A DNA stretch of 64,000 nt from assembly GCA_963931865.1 (NCBI GenBank), contig OZ007514.1, positions 12,333,928 to 12,397,927 of the forward strand, in the 5' to 3' direction. Positions within the stretch are counted from its first letter, which is position 1. Every line of letters starts with the position of its first letter. Shown piece after piece: positions 33,101 through 43,796 of the stretch. A program made the position numbers and the translations under genes. The DNA is from Axinella damicornis (taxonomy: Eukaryota > Porifera > Demospongiae > Axinellida > Axinellidae). Under the pieces are notes generated by a model. The model saw only the letters and a program-made list of their open reading frames with translations, ran no database searches and was not told the origin of the DNA.

Positions 33101-34088
33101 TCTCCAGTCTTTGATCGATTGCAGTACAATGCTGACTGTAAGCGATCAAAGACTGGAGGTGGGAATGGCCTGGGAAAGAGCAGTTGTCCCCACCTTCTGC
33201 TAGCAGTAGAATCCACCATTGTTCTGCTCAGGTTGGGCATCTGCGGCATCTTTCCAGATGTAGATTCACGGTGCTCAAAAATGGCTTCTTCAAGAGAGGG
33301 ATCGGGAGGAGAGGGAGGAGGAGACCTTTTGGTCTTCGGAGTGGAGGAGAGTCGGCGTGGGTGCAGGCACAAGGGAGAGGAAGGCGGGCTGCTGACAACT
33401 GACTGCAAGGAGAAATATACTGTCAGTAAAAACATGAATGACTATTAGGTTGAATTGATTACCTGGTACATTTGCATTTACAATGTACATGTACGTCAGT
33501 GATTTGTCACAACATTTCTGCACACGAAGGCCATCCAATGGTACACGTACATGTAGGCGCTTGGATGGGGAAGTCTGGAATTATGCAACCTGTGTGTTTG
33601 CTTCTCATATAAAACACAGTTGCGAGCTTGTGAAGGTTAGGATTGCATTTAGTATTTACATCATATTGCGTACTGAGTCTCCCCATTCATGGGGGACAAG
33701 GCTACCTGTGCATCGGTGCTAGTCTGATCATCTGCACCTCTGTGGCGGACTGAACAATACCCCTCCACAGGATGCCAAATCTCCCCACCCATAAAATTAT
33801 CGAACTTACACTTGCAATAGGAGAGAGCTGCAAGAGCCTGGCTCTCTTTCTGGGTAGGTTGTCCACACAATCCAATGGCCCCCTCCCTCCTCTACCGCCA
33901 GTGTATCGGTGCACGGCTAGCTCATCCTTCTCTCTCCTCCTCTTCCCGCCTTCCTCCTCCCGCTTCCGACATGAAATTGACTGGTTCAACACTCTGACGC
34001 TTCTTCGAAGCTCTTCCTGACCCTCTCTCAGTTTGTGAAGTAGTACATCGCTTCTAGTCCTTCGATCGTCTTTCAGTCGAAGCGCCAT
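30199..34088 (-). CDS. MIIP: Migration and invasion-inhibitory protein (MIIP)-like
   Basis: Exons in transcript order: 34088-33810 (MALRLKDDRRTRSD..., LLHKLREGQEELRRSVR), 33402-33194 (proline-serine rich), 31590-31225 (KKRGLGVSF..., then LGYDWIAGLVEAGSCLSERD, EYFEEMKEFRRVNHSECV), a fragment 30935-30899 cut by the assembly gap, and 30306-30199 (GESNRKRSRDLLNSSHSLEY..., ending KKQKLGKL). Phases match from exon 1 to exon 3. The LGYDWIAG and EFR..N.EEC-like block and the N-terminal LREGQ..RRSV motif match the vertebrate MIIP pattern as I know it. MIIP is a cytosolic protein reported in vertebrates to restrain migration; its role here is unknown. At least part of one exon is hidden by the gap, so the protein cannot be completed. 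It is head-to-head with PSMB6. Confidence 0.75.
30936..31135. other. Assembly gap (200 N)
   Basis: Exactly 200 Ns inside the MIIP-like gene, next to a (CAGA)n tract at 31136-31210. It probably hides one or more exons. Confidence 0.99.
32125..32275. repeat. Long inverted repeat
   Basis: GATCTCAGTACTTGATACCA ... GGTATCGGTAGTATTGATGT is followed ~30 bp later by its reverse complement, giving ~58 bp arms. A third direct partial copy follows to ~32335. It lies in a MIIP intron. Confidence 0.9.
32520..32925. mobile_element. Large foldback element, ~130-150 bp arms
   Basis: Left arm blocks CGATACTCGTGCGC, TTAATTTCTCTAACCAAAAA and CACAAGGTGCAGGGCATGAC are mirrored by GTCATGCCCTGCACCTTGTG, TTTTTGGTTAGAGAAATTAA and GTACGAGTATCCCG. 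The loop is ~130 bp. No transposase. In MIIP intron 2. Confidence 0.88.
32936..33014 (-). mobile_element. tRNA-like (SINE head) sequence
   Basis: On the minus strand, TTAGTGGTGAGAGCACC resembles a tRNA A box with D arm and GGTCACAAGTTCGAATACC resembles a B box and T arm, with tRNA-like spacing. The stems are imperfect, so a tRNA-derived SINE is more likely than a functional tRNA gene. Confidence 0.5.
33068..33178. mobile_element. CTCGTTTCCAG-family foldback
   Basis: GGCCTCGTTTCCAGTC ... CCATTCCCATCTCCAGTCTTTGAT-type arm is mirrored by ATCAAAGACTGGAGGTGGGA followed by ATGGCCTGGGAA. It adjoins the donor of MIIP exon 2. A relative is at 31850-31925. Confidence 0.75.
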
Positions 34089-34195
34089 TGATTTGAATCA
34101 CGGCTTGTTTTGGTGGGCATCAATTAGGGCTTTCCCTAGGTTCAAAGTTCAATTGTGCAGAAATCTTCCAAATAAAGCGCACCCCACGAGTAAAA
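34089..34195. promoter_or_regulatory. Bidirectional promoter between MIIP-like gene and PSMB6
   Basis: Only 107 bp separate the two start codons, which point away from each other. Both 5' leaders and the core promoter elements must fit here unless a leader exon lies elsewhere. I see no TATA box. Confidence 0.65.
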
Positions 34196-36703
34196 ATGGC
34201 GACTTTGGCAGTTTCTGCTGTGCCAACATTTGCAGCTGCCTCCTCCATGGGGGATGTATGGACGAAGGAGGAGGTCTCTACTGGGGTGAGTGTGCAGATC
34301 AGAAAAGAACTGCCGAAGTAAAATTAATAATGCACATTTGTTGCTAGCTGTGAGGTCTTGCGAAATTCAATGAAACGCACAGGAAGGGAAGTAGCAGGAA
34401 GCACCAGTTATTTGATGCCCCTAGACAGAGCTGTAATACCGATAGCCTCGTTCCTAGGCCTCCCGTGCACCCAAGCAAGGGCTGGTCACTCCAATATGTG
34501 CCGCATTTAGAGCTGTGCAAGGGGCAGTCACGCCAATAAGCACCGCAGTCACAGCTGCGACCGCGTACGGTCAACCCGTATACTAAGGAATTCGGGCGGA
34601 AGGGGTGGAGTTGCTACGCATTTTTCCATATACTATCGCAAAGTCAACGGTCAAAGCCTGAAAATCAGCGCGGTCAACAGTCAAAGCCTCGAAAATCAGC
34701 GCGGTCAACGGTCAAGCCTCGCAAAAGAGCGGTCAAAGTTTTGACCCGCGGTCGTAGCTGTGACTGCAGAATCTATGGACGTGACCTCCCTTGCTGTGAC
34801 TGGGGTCATAGCCTGTGACTGTCCAAAACCGCCTGTGATCGTGTGACCGCTGCTGAACTGCCAGTGATCCTGTGACTGTCGCAAAAATGCACAGTGACTG
34901 CATGACTATTTAGTAGTATGCGGAGTAATACTGTAAGCCAAACCTACATCCACTGTATACAGGGTCACAATCGTTGCCCAAGCGTTTTAGTACTGAAAGC
35001 AACAAACACTGGGGTGAGAAGGCCTGGGAACTAAGCTAGTAGATACCATCTGCTTCAGAAGCCAGAACCTGTCTGTGGTGTGTATCGTGTTTTCAAGCTG
35101 CTTTGCAATATTCCTCTTCGTCCTCCCAAGACTTCCATCATGGCAGTGGAGTACAGTGAGGGAGTGGTGATCGGAGCGGACTCCAGGACCAGCAGTGGGT
35201 GTGTCTTGTGAATGTTCACTAGTGTGTTAGCAACCTACCAGTCTGTCTTACTGCGAGTGTGTTAGCAGTCTGTCTTACTGGAGTGTGTTAGCAACCTACC
35301 AGTCTGTCTTACTGGAGTGTGTTAGCAACCTACCAGTCTGTCTTACTGGAGTGTGTTAGCAACCTACCAGTCTGTCTTACTGCGAGTGTGTTAGCAGTCT
35401 GTCTTACTGGAGTGTGTTAGCAACCTACCAGTCTGTCTTACTGCGAGTGTGTTAGCAGTCTGTCTTACTGGAGTGTGTTAGCAACCTACCAGTCTGTCTT
35501 ACTGGAGTGTGTTAGCAACCTACCAGTCTGTCTTACTGGAGTGTGTTAGCAACCTACCAGTCTGTCTTACTGGAGTGTGTTAGCAACCTACCAGTCTGTC
35601 TTACTGGAGTGTGTTAGCAACCTACCAGTCTGTTTTACTGGAGTGTGTTAGCAACCTACCAGTCTGTCTTACTGGAGTGTGTTAGCAACCTACCAGTCTG
35701 TCTTATTAGAGTGTGTTAGCAACCTACCAGTCTGTTTTACTGGAGTGTGTTAGCAACCTACCAGTCTGTCTTACTGGAGTGTGTTAGCAACCTACCAGTC
35801 TGTTTTACTGGAGTGTGTTAGCAACCTACCAGTCTGTCTTAATGGAGTGTGTTAGCAACCTACCAGTCTGTCTTATTAGAGTGTGTTAGCAACCTACCAG
35901 TATGTCTTACTGGAGTGTGTTAGCAACCTACCAGTCTGTCTTACTGGAGCTGTATCAGTTCCTGTCTCAACACACCCCACACCAACATGCGCAACACTAA
36001 CTCTTCACTCCCGTACTGGGCTCATTCTGTTTCTTCTCCCTCTCCCTCCTCCTTCTTCTCTCTGCCCACTCTCCACCACTCCTCCCTCCATACTCCCCAT
36101 ACTCTCTGCCGTCCCTCCTCCTCTCCCTCCTCCACTCCCTCCTCCCCTCCCTCCTCCCTTCCCTCCTCCCTTCCCTCCTCCCCTCCCTCCTTCCTCTCCT
36201 CAGTGTCTATGTAGCTAACCGAGTCTCAGACAAGCTAACCCAGATCTCTGATCGGATCTTCTGCTGTCGATCTGGCTCCTCTGCTGACACTCAGGCCACT
36301 GCTGACCTTGTCAAGAAACACCTCAACCTTCACAGGTACGGTAGCCTCGTTCCCAGGACCCGGGGCTAGGCTAACCTTCACAGGTACGATAGTCTCGTTC
36401 CCAGGACCCATACGGATGGGGCTTAGGAACGGGACTAGGCATCTCTCTCTTTCAGAGGGTATAACTGGGGCAGGTCTGACTGGGTCTCATGCTAGCGGAG
36501 TGTCTTCTGCCCAGGCTTCTCAACCCGTTGCTTGCACACACCGCAAAACACACGCACTCTCATACAGCATTGAAATGGATGAACCTCCGCTGGTGAAGAC
36601 AGCTGCCAATCTCTTTCGAAGCTATTGTTACCAGTACCGTGAGAGCAGGGTGGCCGGAATCCTCTGTGCTGGTTGGGATAAGAGAGAGGGGGGACAGGTG
36701 AGG

Positions 36704-36734
<31 letters not shown>

Positions 36735-38710
36735 GGGGGGGGTTATGGTGTAGATATGAAGCATGTTCACTGGCATGAACTTGTGCGAGCCGGTGATTGG
36801 ACAAGCAACCTGAACACCTCAGTAGAGGGTAGGCTAACCGCATGACAGCAAAGACGACTGAAAATCCAAAGACCAGGATGAAGAAGTGTTAGAGGGTACA
36901 TTTACCTCAGTTGTAGCCTCGTTCGCAGACCCGCGCCCAGCTTTTCATCGCTTGCAGCATGTAAAAGCGGGGAGGGCCTGGTACATTTCCTTGCGTGAGT
37001 GACGTCAAGGGTAGAATGACAGTAGAAACCCTGAAAGACCTAAAATGAACGTGGGCGTACTGGCCATGGATCTCTGAACAGCAAGAAGAGCGAAGGTACC
37101 AGATAACATACCACACGTAGCTAGCAGGGGACAACTGTCATACTCACCAAGCGTTGAACGTGTAGATGGTTGAATAATGTGCAAAACATAGCGTCCACAT
37201 TTTTCCATTTGTCGATTACGTCATGCTCACATGAGGAAATGTACCAGGCCCTCCCCGCTTTTCCGTACTGCAAGCGATGAAAAGCTGGGCATGGGACTGG
37301 GAACGAGGCTGCCTCAGTTGCATGTTCATGAAAACATTGGTAGGGGTGGGCACTATTTCCATCGTGCATGTACATGTAGGTAGCCATGGTGATTGATATC
37401 ACGACTGTTGTCCATTTGCAGGTGTACTCCATTCCGCTCGGAGGGATGTGGGTTAGACAACCGTTTGCCATCGGAGGTTGGTTATGGGTAACATTGTGTA
37501 GAGCCATTCACTTAGGCCATTGGAACACCTAGACAGCAGGTTACATGCCAGAGGGTTTGTACATGCCAGATGGTTTGTAATGGGGTAGTTTCAGAGGAGG
37601 GAGGACATGACGTCATGTCTCGACAAAATCACGTGGTTAGTTATCATTCCTAGCATTCTTGAATGCATATACACGGTCATAGCATTGGACTACACCAGGG
37701 CGCTCGATCTGTAATCGACTTCGCAGTGCAAGTTTACAGCCTATACTTACGAGCTCAGTGATTCCCAATTAAAAACGCATCACGTGATTGTGTCCTCCCT
37801 CCTCTGGCTGGTGGGAATCATTTGATCGTCTTTGTAAGTACGGTTGGGCAATAATTCACTGCAATGTCGCAATAATGTACTGCTGCAATTAATGTATTGC
37901 AGAATGCCAATACTATTGCAATCGCAATATCCTTACACTAACAACGGCATATTACAGAGATAATTATATTGAAATTGAGGTCATTTGTACACCTGTTTGA
38001 AGATTAATTTCATTACCGTAGTCGCGCGTTATTAGGCGCATCTCACTTATAGGCGCATATTCGCTGTTAGGTGCATGTTCAACTCTCGTCCCTGGTACTC
38101 GCTGTTAAGCGCTGCAGTTTTCTCAGCCATTTTCGATCCTACGGAGTGGAAAAAGCTATAATTCTAATTGAAGCGCACTTCCTATTCGAGGAATGTCATT
38201 ATAAAAATATTCGTTATTAGGTGCATCTCGCTTATAGGCACATACAATGTATCTCCTTCCTGTGGAGTTATAGGCGCATGCGCCTAATAACGCGTGACTA
38301 CGGTATTTAAGCATAATATACGAACACCTGTCATGACTTATCGTGAGCACTCAGTGGGCGACTAGCTGGTTTCCAGTTTAAACTGGGCCGTATAGCCGCC
38401 AGTGCAGTTGGTCCAGTGTCAACCGCCACTTTTCAGGTGCCAGAAGTTTCTTGAACACACAAAGTAGTGGCGGGGTGCGTGGCAGACCTGTCTGCTGCCA
38501 CGTGCAAGCTTCAAGGTGGCTGCGAATCATCTGAAAGTGTCTCTTCTAGCCTCCCTGGCAAGCTGCTGTGCATTGTCCCAAATTCGATCTCCCTAAGCGA
38601 ATGTTTGGGGAAGCCCCTTTCTGACGATGTGTCTGTGCGTTAGTGTTGACACGGGCAAGCACAGTCTAGTCATGCCCTCTCCATTTCTGCAAGTGCTGAG
38701 TGAATCATGA

Positions 38711-38741
<31 letters not shown>

Positions 38742-39612
38742 CACTTTATGTGCTTTATCACGTGGCGCCTGCATCTCTGACACTGCTCAACCTGACCACT
38801 CCAAGTGTCATGGCTACAGCCCTGGTATAAGGGATTTCTAGTTCAGATCCCTCTAATTATGGAGTGGGCTACTCTGTCCATAGGGTCTGGTAGCACGTAC
38901 GTGTATGGGTACTGCGATGCCAACTACAAGCCCGGAATGACCAAGGAGGAGTGTCTGCAGTTTGTCACAAATGGTAGGTCACATTCAGTGTTCTGTACTG
39001 TTCTCATTCCCAGACCTTGAGTCTGGGAATGAGACTAGTCACATAGCAGTACAGCCAAGCAAGTTCCAAACTAGACTTCATTCTCCTAGTGTGTGGAGGG
39101 TGATGGGTCAAACAGCCCATTAGCCTTGTCTCCATGTGGACAGAGAGATATAGCAGCTGTTCCGTTGTGAACTAGAGGTGCTCAGCAGAGCACGTACCCC
39201 ATGAGCTACTTTGACTTGATACAGGTAGGCCTACTGCCGATTATTCAGCATGCACGATGAGCTAGCTAGCTATGCCTACCAATTTACAGCGATGTCAGCA
39301 TGCAGAATGAGATACCGTAAGTTGTGGCAGTACTGTTAGTGTGGTCAAGTTGTATAAATTAGAAGCATGACTTTCACGCAGCTTTTCTCAGCCTCTCGAG
39401 TGGATCTCTGGTCTGTGAGTTTTGTATTTCTGAATTCTGACACTTCTATTCTGAACTAAGCCTTCAACAAGGCCTCCACTGCTCAAACTGCTTGGACAGA
39501 CTGACAGACAAACCGAGCGCTCTACCCCTGCTGCGCATGCATGCGCACAGGGTAATTACAACTACTGAATTCTGCACATCCACATATGCACACTAACATC
39601 CACATATGCGCA

Positions 39613-39690
<78 letters not shown>

Positions 39691-39818
39691 CTCTTGCTCT
39701 CGCCATATCTCGAGATGGGAGTTCAGGAGGAGTGATTCGGCTGGCAACGGTGGAGGAGGGAGGGGTGGAGAGGACGCTGCTTACCGGACCTGAAATACCA
39801 CAGTTTTACTCTGACTAG
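34196..39818 (+). CDS. PSMB6: 20S proteasome subunit beta-1 (PSMB6, caspase-like catalytic subunit)
   Basis: Exons: 34196-34285, 35131-35198, 36204-36335, 36568-36697, 37422-37476, 38884-38973 and 39691-39818. The sum is 693 bp, 230 residues (human ~239), with all phases consistent. Exon 1 encodes only the propeptide, ending EEVSTG. Exon 2 starts with the catalytic Thr1 ([20 protein letters not shown]). Later motifs are [102 protein letters not shown] and [20 protein letters not shown], all diagnostic of beta-1. It is an N-terminal nucleophile threonine protease inside the 20S core, cleaving after acidic residues. Asp17 (GAD) and Lys33 (DKL) positions are kept. Intron 2 holds a 750 bp minisatellite; the last acceptor is the end of a (CA)n run. 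Confidence 0.97.
35204..35950 (+). repeat. Minisatellite, ~35 bp unit, in PSMB6 intron 2
   Basis: About 21 units of GAGTGTGTTAGCAACCTACC plus AGTCTGTCTTACTG, with occasional deleted units lacking CAACCTACC. It begins 6 bp after the exon 2 donor, so the array starts almost at the splice site. Confidence 0.97.
36915..37311. mobile_element. Full-length CTCGTTCCCAG-family foldback (~397 bp)
   Basis: TAGCCTCGTTCGCAGACCC, AGCTTTTCATCGCTTGCAG and GGGGAGGGCCTGGTACATTT are mirrored by AAATGTACCAGGCCCTCCCC, CTGCAAGCGATGAAAAGCT and GACTGGGAACGAGGCT. Arms are ~90 bp around ~220 bp of unique centre. Intron 4 of PSMB6. Confidence 0.88.
38014..38305. mobile_element. MITE with ~27 bp terminal inverted repeats
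   Basis: TACCGTAGTCGCGCGTTATT AGGCGCA at the left is mirrored by TGCGCC TAATAACGCGTGACTACGGTA at the right. A flanking TA duplication (Tc1/mariner-like) is possible because the repeats begin with TA. A degraded copy is at 54-305. In PSMB6 intron 5. Confidence 0.85.
39615..39690 (+). repeat. (CA)n forming the PSMB6 last-exon acceptor
   Basis: The run ends ...CACACACAG directly at the exon start at 39691. Confidence 0.97.
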
Positions 39819-39839
39819 TAGCAAACCAGTTAGGGCTAG

Positions 39840-40010
39840 CTGGTGTCTTATGAAGACAATTCACAAAATAATATATCATTGTGCAAGTTTTGTCTGGAGT
39901 CTCTGCTGTCAGCCATGCAGAGGATTAGCTCCATTCAAAGTCAGAGTACCGACCTCAAGTTCAAGTGCGAGCGAGCGCTCGAGCATGTCCGTCTCGTAGA
40001 AACTGACTAG
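39840..40010 (+). other. Unassigned open frame, coiled-coil-like, possible terminal exon
   Basis: A 56-codon open frame without an N-terminal ATG: VSYEDNSQNNISLCKFC, then LESLLSAMQRISSIQSQSTD, LKFKCERALEHVRLVETD and stop. The heptad-like leucine/isoleucine spacing and lack of low complexity suggest real coding sequence, perhaps a terminal exon. It lies 21 bp after the PSMB6 stop on the same strand. The protein is not recognised and no partner exon is found. Confidence 0.35.
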
Positions 40011-40210
40011 TACAAGCTGCTTGAATTTATATCTCATCCTCGTCCTAAGCTTTTTTCCACTCCAGTTTGAGAAGCAATTCAAACTGAAAGCTCACTGTCT
40101 CCTCCAGCTAACGTTGAATTGTCCTTGCGTCTTCACTGAGCGGCAGAGAGTTAGCTAGACCTGCACTACTCCCCCCCGTTGGCTTCAAGTGGCTGAACGG
40201 TTTGAAATAT

Positions 40211-40311
40211 TTTTGGCGGGAAGTCAAAGTCAGGTGGCACGCGCATGCGCAACAGGATACATCCGGTTTGGGTTTATAATCCGAATTTGTAGCAAGTTTT
40301 GGCGGGAAGTC
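40211..40311. promoter_or_regulatory. Candidate promoter with two E2F-like sites and an NRF1-like site
   Basis: TTTTGGCGGGAAG occurs at 40211-40223 and again at 40297-40309, matching the E2F consensus TTTSGCGC/GGGAA. Between them is the palindrome GCGCATGCGC (40241-40250), NRF1-like. The gene controlled is not identified. Just downstream on + is a short ATG frame (40315) reading MAHSLSTCF..., which may not be real. Confidence 0.45.
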
Positions 40312-41469
40312 GGGATGGCACACTCGCTAAGCACTTGCTTTACAGCCTGGGGGTTGAGTGTTCGTCTCCCCAATAACCGAGTACGAGTCTGGGCCACTCC
40401 GTACACACCGGTTCCTGACTTCCCCGCCTAGCAGCTCTAGTACGCCGGTTCCCATCTGACCACCGAAGCTAAAGAAAGGTGTCTGGTTGAAAGCAGGTTA
40501 GCCTCCTGTGATTCCAGTCACCGCCGCCTATCCAGCGCTCCTGAGGCTTACACTTCGGTGTCCGACCTGTCACGGAGGGATGGGTTGTTGCTAGGTTGCT
40601 TTTTTGTTCTTCCTTTTTTTTTCTTTCTTTTTTTCCCCGTTCCCTTTTTTGGTTCATGCTGCTAGCTATAGCTAAGCTTTTTTATTCTTTCAAAAAAGTT
40701 TATTCAACCATCATGTCTAGCTAAGTATACGTGCACTATACTGTATTTCAGACTTCTGTTCCAGAACTAGCACTATAGCTGCATGCATGTGCACATTTGT
40801 AATAATGTAACCCCCAGAGCATGCTTTAATAATAAGTTGTGGTATTTCTTAATAGCTAGGTACGACTAGTACTATTCTAGGAAAGTAGCTATAATTGTAA
40901 GGGAGATACAGCCTCATTCCCATGCCTTCATACCTCAACTGCATACTTCAGCTGCCTGCGTGGTGCACAGCACCGTCTTGCAATGTACTTGGTCTGTGTA
41001 TCAGAATTTGAAAGGCTGCACAGTACGCTATAACACCTCGAGGTACATAGAGGCTGTTCTCCCCTCTGCTCCCTGGCCATTGCACGTGCTGTATTCCTCC
41101 ATGCAGACGCTGATATTAATTGGCATTGACGGACATGCATGCAAGCTATGCTACGTAGGCTCAATTGCTAGCCTTGTTCCCAGGCCTTCTCACCCCATTC
41201 AGTGTTTGTAGCTTGCAGTAGGCAATGAAGCCATTAGCTATGCAGTATATATATCATACAGCCGTTCTGATCCCTAGGCCTATAGAGCAGTGTTATACCA
41301 GGTGTTGGCATATGCAATGTAATCACTGGCCATGGCAAATCACATCGTGCAATTGATGTAAATCTGATCAGCGCAGTCAGTCAATTTCATATATGTACAT
41401 CCAGTCACGTACAGGATACACCACACGGATCACAAACACAGTCATTACACAGAGCAATGCAGTAACACA

Positions 41470-43760
41470 CTAGAGTATTGTACATTTGCAACACATACAG
41501 CAACGAGGTTTTCTGGGTTCATTTCCATTGCTGTTAATGACGAGCTCATCTTCGGGATCAGGGCTACTGCTATCGTGGGAAAACAGGAGCGCTGTCTGTT
41601 CTGTGGCTGTTTCAACTTTTGTGCATTGTGTGTGTGTGTATGTGCGTGTGATGTATGAGCGAGCATGTGAGCGTGTGTGCATGAGAGTGTGTGCATGTGT
41701 GTGTGTATGTGCGTGTGGTGTATGAGCGAGGAGTGTGTGCATGTGTGCATGTGCGTGTGGTGTATGAGCGAGCATGTGAGCGTGTGTGCATGAGAGTGTG
41801 TGCATGTGCGTGTGGTGTATGAGCGAGCATGGGAGCGTGTGTGCATGAGAGTGTGTGCATGTGCGTGTGGTGTATGAGCGAGCATGGGAGCGTGTGTGCA
41901 TGAGAGTGTGTGCATGTGTGTCAGTGTGTCATACGAGTTTCCTAAGGCCAGATCAAGGTTACAGTGAGCTGTCCACTAGGTTTACATACTGTACCAATGT
42001 GGTGCATAGAATTCCTAAGTTGCTCTTTGCTAAAATAAACAAGAGGTATATCAGCTATAGAACAGCTTGTTCCCAGACCGTCTAGACCTCCAGTTTTGAT
42101 CACTTACAGTATGCAAAAACATACTGTAAGTGATCAAAAAGACAAAAACTTGAGGCATACATGTAGAAGGCCTTGGAACGAGGCTAACGGTCACTCCCCC
42201 TTTATTTTTTTGCTCCATCATTTAAGCTGCAATGAACCAAGCAACAAAAAAATTGATTTGCATGGTCCAGTCTAACGCTCGGCTACATGACACCACATCA
42301 CAAAGCACACTGGGGGAAGGGAGGGGGAGGTGAGGTGGGAGGGGGGGAGGAGGAGGGGAGGTGAGGTGGGAGGGGGAGAGGGGGGAAGGCGAAGGGAGAG
42401 GAGGGAGGGTAGGGGGTACCTCTTGCACCGGGTCCTCTCCTGTACTGGTCCACTACTGCAGTGCACAGCACCTTCAGCATGTTGTCCACACCGCTACCAG
42501 TTCTAGCAGAAACCTCAAACACGTGACTCTTTCTGATGTTATAGTGTGCAGCAAAGCCATTCAGCATGTCAGAGGTGACCTCTCTCTCATGGTCAGCCAG
42601 GTCGCTCTTCATCCCCACCAAGGCATAGACAACCTCAGGGTCGTCGATGTAGTGCTGGGCCTCCGCATACCACTTTGTGAGTCTTGTGAGGGTGAACTCA
42701 CTGTCCAGACAGCAAACCATGAGGATCAGGTTGGCCCTGCGGTAGTACCCCGCCGTCAGAGACTGGAACCGTTCTCTACTTGCTGTGTCCACAGTTGTAA
42801 GCTGAGGGGAATGCAGTGTTGTTGTATATCAGTATCCCAAGCTAAGCCTTGGGGGGGGGGGCTCAGGTGTTTGACTGTGGACCAAACGTCCCAGGTTTGA
42901 ACCTCTCCTGTTGGTTCATTACCACATTTTAATCGCCAATCTACCAGTTTGACTTCCTTAATCAATACAGAAATGAGAGGAGTTAAAAATCTCTCAACTG
43001 CTTGATAATTCTCACAGGCTCTAATTGCTTCACGGCACCATCCACTATTACCAGTTCATACATTTGGAAGAAAGTTTATCCTGCTCGAAAAGAAAACGAG
43101 TACAAAATCATTCAAGCAACTTGTTTGTGCACTGCTATAAACAACGTGAGAGTCGCCTGTCCTGAACAGTGACTGACAATCTTGTTTCATAAAATTATTC
43201 TTGTTCCTTAGTTTTGCCTATTCTGCATCATATTTTGTATAATACTTTTTCCTCTTCCATGCACTTGTACACTTGTATATATGCACCAGGAGTGTATTAT
43301 TTTTGGTTTCTGTAAATCATTATTTGTAAACTCACTATAAACAACTTATACCTTACGTTAAAGTTTGGAGAAAAACAATTCAGTTCCACTGTTAACTTCC
43401 TGAGCTTCCTTCTTCCGCTGAGCACGACTGACTTCTTGTGACGCTACTTTAACCTCCTCACAGAAATCGTAACCGTGAAAATGTCCACTGTCGTTGCAGA
43501 CCATCTACGGAATAGCTTAGTGAGTGGATAACCTTCAGGACTACCAGTAGATATTCACCTATCGTAATAATACAATGCCTCCAAGTACTTATGGGTCGTT
43601 CGTCACTCTCCCCTGATGCAACATTGCCATGCCGAGTTTGGAATGGGTTTACAGAGAGCAGATGAAGATTCTGATAGCAGTGGATACTGCCACAATCACA
43701 CCATACCAGTGACCCACCCATTGACTTGCTGGACAGTGCAGCTCTGAAAACTATCTATCA

Positions 43761-43796
<36 letters not shown>

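Noticed and set aside
40318..40410. tRNA-like B-box (GTGTTCGTCTCCCC)
   Set aside because: No convincing A box or cloverleaf; a chance match or an old SINE fragment.
41445..41915. 156-codon minus-strand frame rich in HTRSHARS
   Set aside because: The 5' part is GTGTGC minisatellite; only the last 48 codons (41615-41470) are the Rab-like terminal exon.
42272..42310. Alternative last exon of the Rab-like gene (CFVMWCHVAER)
   Set aside because: It fits phase 1, but the exon at 41615-41470 gives a typical prenylation tail with a conserved duplicate, so it is preferred.
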